64,000 nt of DNA from positions 20,017 to 84,016 of the forward strand of contig NZ_JADEWT010000013.1 of assembly GCF_015207505.1 (NCBI RefSeq). Direction: 5' to 3'. Source of the DNA: Tychonema sp. LEGE 06208 (GTDB lineage: Bacteria > Cyanobacteriota > Cyanobacteriia > Cyanobacteriales > Microcoleaceae). Below the pieces are notes generated by a model. That model made no database searches and was not told the DNA's origin. It was given only the letters and a program-made list of their open reading frames with translations. The translations under genes and the position numbers were made by a program. The first letter of the stretch is position 1, and each line of letters starts with the position of its first letter. Positions 62,410 through 64,000 of the stretch are shown here, one piece after another.

Positions 62410-62430
62410 TTAAATTGTTTGTACAATGGT

Positions 62431-62507
62431 TGATTCAGAAGGAGTAAAGTCCTCACTACGAACCAATGAATTATGTTTGTAGTGAGGACTTCAGTGTTTC
62501 TGAATCA
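62431..62507. repeat. Nested double palindrome downstream of tRNA-Gln
   Basis: An outer inverted repeat TGATTCAGAA (62431-62440) / TTCTGAATCA (62498-62507) encloses an inner 13-bp perfect one, AAGTCCTCACTAC (62447-62459) / GTAGTGAGGACTT (62479-62491). The inner arms resemble the hairpin at 26691. It lies between the tRNA and the convergent hydrolase gene; part of the arm (AAAGTCCT) is repeated at about 62515. Confidence 0.88.
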
Positions 62508-62569
62508 AAAAACTAAAGTCCTGACTGCAAACCAATTTTATTGTGGTTGTTCGATCGCCCCACATCAGA

Positions 62570-63808
62570 TCACTGGGAACTTTTGATCTCGCGAGCGTTG
62601 AGCCGATCGAACACGTATCGCGAAATGGCCGGAAATGCTGTTTCGTCTCTGGAATAAGCGGGATCGTCAGCAAAAACAGCTAAGATATAAATCGCGCGAT
62701 CGTCCAAAGTCCTGACAAATGCCACTTCGCTGCGGGATTTGGAAGTATAGCCAACCTTGGAACCAAAATAAATCTTAGTTGGTAAAGACTCGCCCAGAAA
62801 TCCTTTGATCGAGTTGGTAGGGTCATTTTTCCAGGCCTTGGGGTCTAAATCTCTCGTCAGCAAGTAAGCCATTTTGCGGCTGGCGATGCTGGAAACAGCT
62901 TGCCTAGTATAGATTTCATATATTAATCTGGCGGCTTGATCGCTAGTTACTTGATTGCGAATTGGCTGGGAAGCATCGCCCCGCAATTGCAAGTCACGAC
63001 CGATAGGGCCTTCTTGATGCAAATAGTGTATGGGATAATTTTTGGTGCTTATACGAATATCATTGTAGCCGGCTGACTGGAAAAATGAATTAATTTGCGT
63101 GCGTTTTTGCAGCCATGTTTGCAACTCTTCTCCTGCGAGCCGGACTCCTGATTTTGTATCAGTGATTTTGTCTAAAATCCGGCTGGCGGCATCGTTGTTG
63201 GAGAAACCAATCATTTGTTCTAGGTCGTTTTTGAACGTTGATTCTTTTTGCGTAATTATGCCTTTTTCGGTGGCTGAGTAAAAGGCTGCCATCCAAAATA
63301 ACTTGGCAACGCTAGCGGGAAATCTGAGACTTTGATTTTGATATCCGGCAATGCTGTGGGTTTGGGGATTGCTAACATCAATTAAGCTAATTGATAGCTT
63401 GTCTGCAGGCAGTCCTTTGCTGGTCGCAATCTTCACAGCTTCATCAACAATCCCTTGCAATTCTTGAGAGTAAGTTAAATTAGGAGGTGTTTTGATGTTG
63501 TAGCTGAAGGTAGGCTCGCTTTGACGATCGACTAAACTTTCCGGTGTTTGAATTATCGGCGGCGAGAGGGGTTCTTGAGTCAAAATGACTGGCGGTTCTG
63601 GGGGACGGCGAATTCTGAAGGGTATTGTGACAATCCAAAAAAGCGCGATCGCCCCAGCAACTAAGCACAGGATGTTACCGTATTTTAATCGAGAAAATTT
63701 CGTCCTGACTCGGCGACGAGATTGGACGGGAGGCTGGCTGCTTTGTCTGCGCCTGACTGGACGCTGGCTGCTTTGGGGTGGGGATTGGGTTAAACTTCTG
63801 GCATCCAT
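62570..63808 (-). CDS. Membrane-anchored beta-lactamase-fold serine hydrolase
   Basis: A 412-residue protein. A basic, Gln/Ser/Pro-rich N-terminus (repeated QSSQ.PV units) precedes one membrane segment (about 44-63). A Pro-rich linker follows, and then a class A beta-lactamase-like domain with Ser166 and Lys169 in PASVAKL, SNN in GFSNNDAAS, and KVGYT as the third box. It is a longer paralogue of the protein at 32.5-33.4 kb. A penicillin-interacting or peptidase role at the wall is more likely than resistance. The frame stays open upstream to the window edge, so the true start could be further out. Confidence 0.88.
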   Translation of the reverse strand: MDARSLTQSPPQSSQRPVRRRQSSQPPVQSRRRVRTKFSRLKYGNILCLVAGAIALFWIVTIPFRIRRPPEPPVILTQEPLSPPIIQTPESLVDRQSEPTFSYNIKTPPNLTYSQELQGIVDEAVKIATSKGLPADKLSISLIDVSNPQTHSIAGYQNQSLRFPASVAKLFWMAAFYSATEKGIITQKESTFKNDLEQMIGFSNNDAASRILDKITDTKSGVRLAGEELQTWLQKRTQINSFFQSAGYNDIRISTKNYPIHYLHQEGPIGRDLQLRGDASQPIRNQVTSDQAARLIYEIYTRQAVSSIASRKMAYLLTRDLDPKAWKNDPTNSIKGFLGESLPTKIYFGSKVGYTSKSRSEVAFVRTLDDRAIYILAVFADDPAYSRDETAFPAISRYVFDRLNAREIKSSQ

Positions 63809-64000
63809 CTTCTCTCGATAAAGAGACCGCAGATATAAGGCAGAGGAACGCAGATAAACGTAGATAATTTTAAGAATTGATACCGACTTTTCCCAGAAAT
63901 CTATGGGGCGCGGGGATGCAACTGGACGGCTGCTACTTTGTCGGGATGGGACTGGACGGCTGCTGCTTTGTCGGGGCTGGATGGGGCGTTGGGGCCCGAT
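63809..64000 (-). other. Open extension upstream of the hydrolase, with short direct repeats
   Basis: The minus-strand frame of the hydrolase continues without a stop to the window edge and encodes RQSSSRPVPSRQSSSRPV, echoing the QSSQ.PV repeats at the hydrolase N-terminus. On the plus strand, GGACGGCTGCT(A/G)CTTTGTCGG is repeated at 63924 and 63954. Either the protein is longer than annotated or a duplicated 5' fragment precedes it. Confidence 0.45.

Noticed and set aside
1..64000. Prophage, integrase or insertion-sequence transposase.
   Set aside because: No integrase, transposase, terminase or capsid-like protein is visible in any frame; the tRNA genes lack adjacent attachment-site duplications that I can see.

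Overview
The window is a chromosomal segment of a filamentous, non-marine-picoplankton-type cyanobacterium. The evidence is the very frequent HIP1 octamer GCGATCGC, the cyanobacterial genes rpaB, ldpA, ycf45, a CCB2/CCB4-type cytochrome b6 cofactor-assembly gene, a cyanoexosortase A operon with an HpsJ-like protein, DUF3326, DUF1517, DUF29 and Uma2 genes, and abundant 7-bp tandem repeats (STRR type). An Oscillatoria/Microcoleus-like relative is the best guess, made from gene content and repeat style only.

Layout. 1-2.95 kb: accessory edge with an orphan CdiA-type C-terminal nuclease toxin followed by a probable immunity gene, then DUF29 and Uma2. 3.1-7.5 kb: a GTPase-DUF697 gene, about 660 bp of heptanucleotide arrays, a 2Fe-2S ferredoxin, DUF3326 and a CPBP protease. 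7.7-11.5 kb (minus strand): a TIGR02587/TIGR02588 membrane pair, then a toxin-antitoxin-like stretch in which the antitoxin-like genes are intact and the toxin-like genes are broken. 11.5-15.8 kb: radA, rpaB, a 440-bp heptamer field, the CCB gene, and a VapC-type pair with a nonsense codon in the toxin. 15.9-19.7 kb (minus): cyanoexosortase A, its associated protein, an HpsJ-like protein and rfbB. 20-24.3 kb: envelope proteins (small secreted protein, DUF1517, lipoprotein, SLH protein). 24.5-28.4 kb: AlkB, a membrane-anchored coiled-coil protein with a possible Rossmann/methyltransferase domain, and a peptidoglycan-binding beta-propeller protein. 28.6-39.5 kb: housekeeping and envelope genes (alr, mscS, patatin, tRNA-Ser, beta-lactamase-fold hydrolase, NlpC/P60, GT2, cysteine desulfurase, four-carbon acid sugar kinase). 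39.5-45.5 kb: a tandem segmental duplication carrying two secreted paralogues and two PEP-CTERM proteins. 45.6-50.5 kb: a frameshifted O-antigen-ligase gene, ldpA and ycf45. 50.8-60.9 kb: a chemosensory cluster (CheR-TPR, double CheW, MCP, a decayed MCP, CheA-REC, CheB, a separate receiver protein) resembling the Wsp/alternative-function class. 61.5-64 kb: a decayed histidine kinase, tRNA-Gln and a second beta-lactamase-fold hydrolase.

How it fits together. The cyanoexosortase operon is the expected processing machinery for the PEP-CTERM proteins 22 kb away, and both fit with the many envelope and polysaccharide genes. Two features stand out. First, ten gene remnants or disrupted genes are present, including three toxin-like genes. 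Second, dispersed repeats are dense: heptamer arrays that sometimes supply start codons, several palindrome families placed just after stop codons, and a ~123-bp MITE-like element present twice that carries a heptamer array inside it and interrupts the decayed MCP. All family assignments come from reading the sequence; no database search was run.
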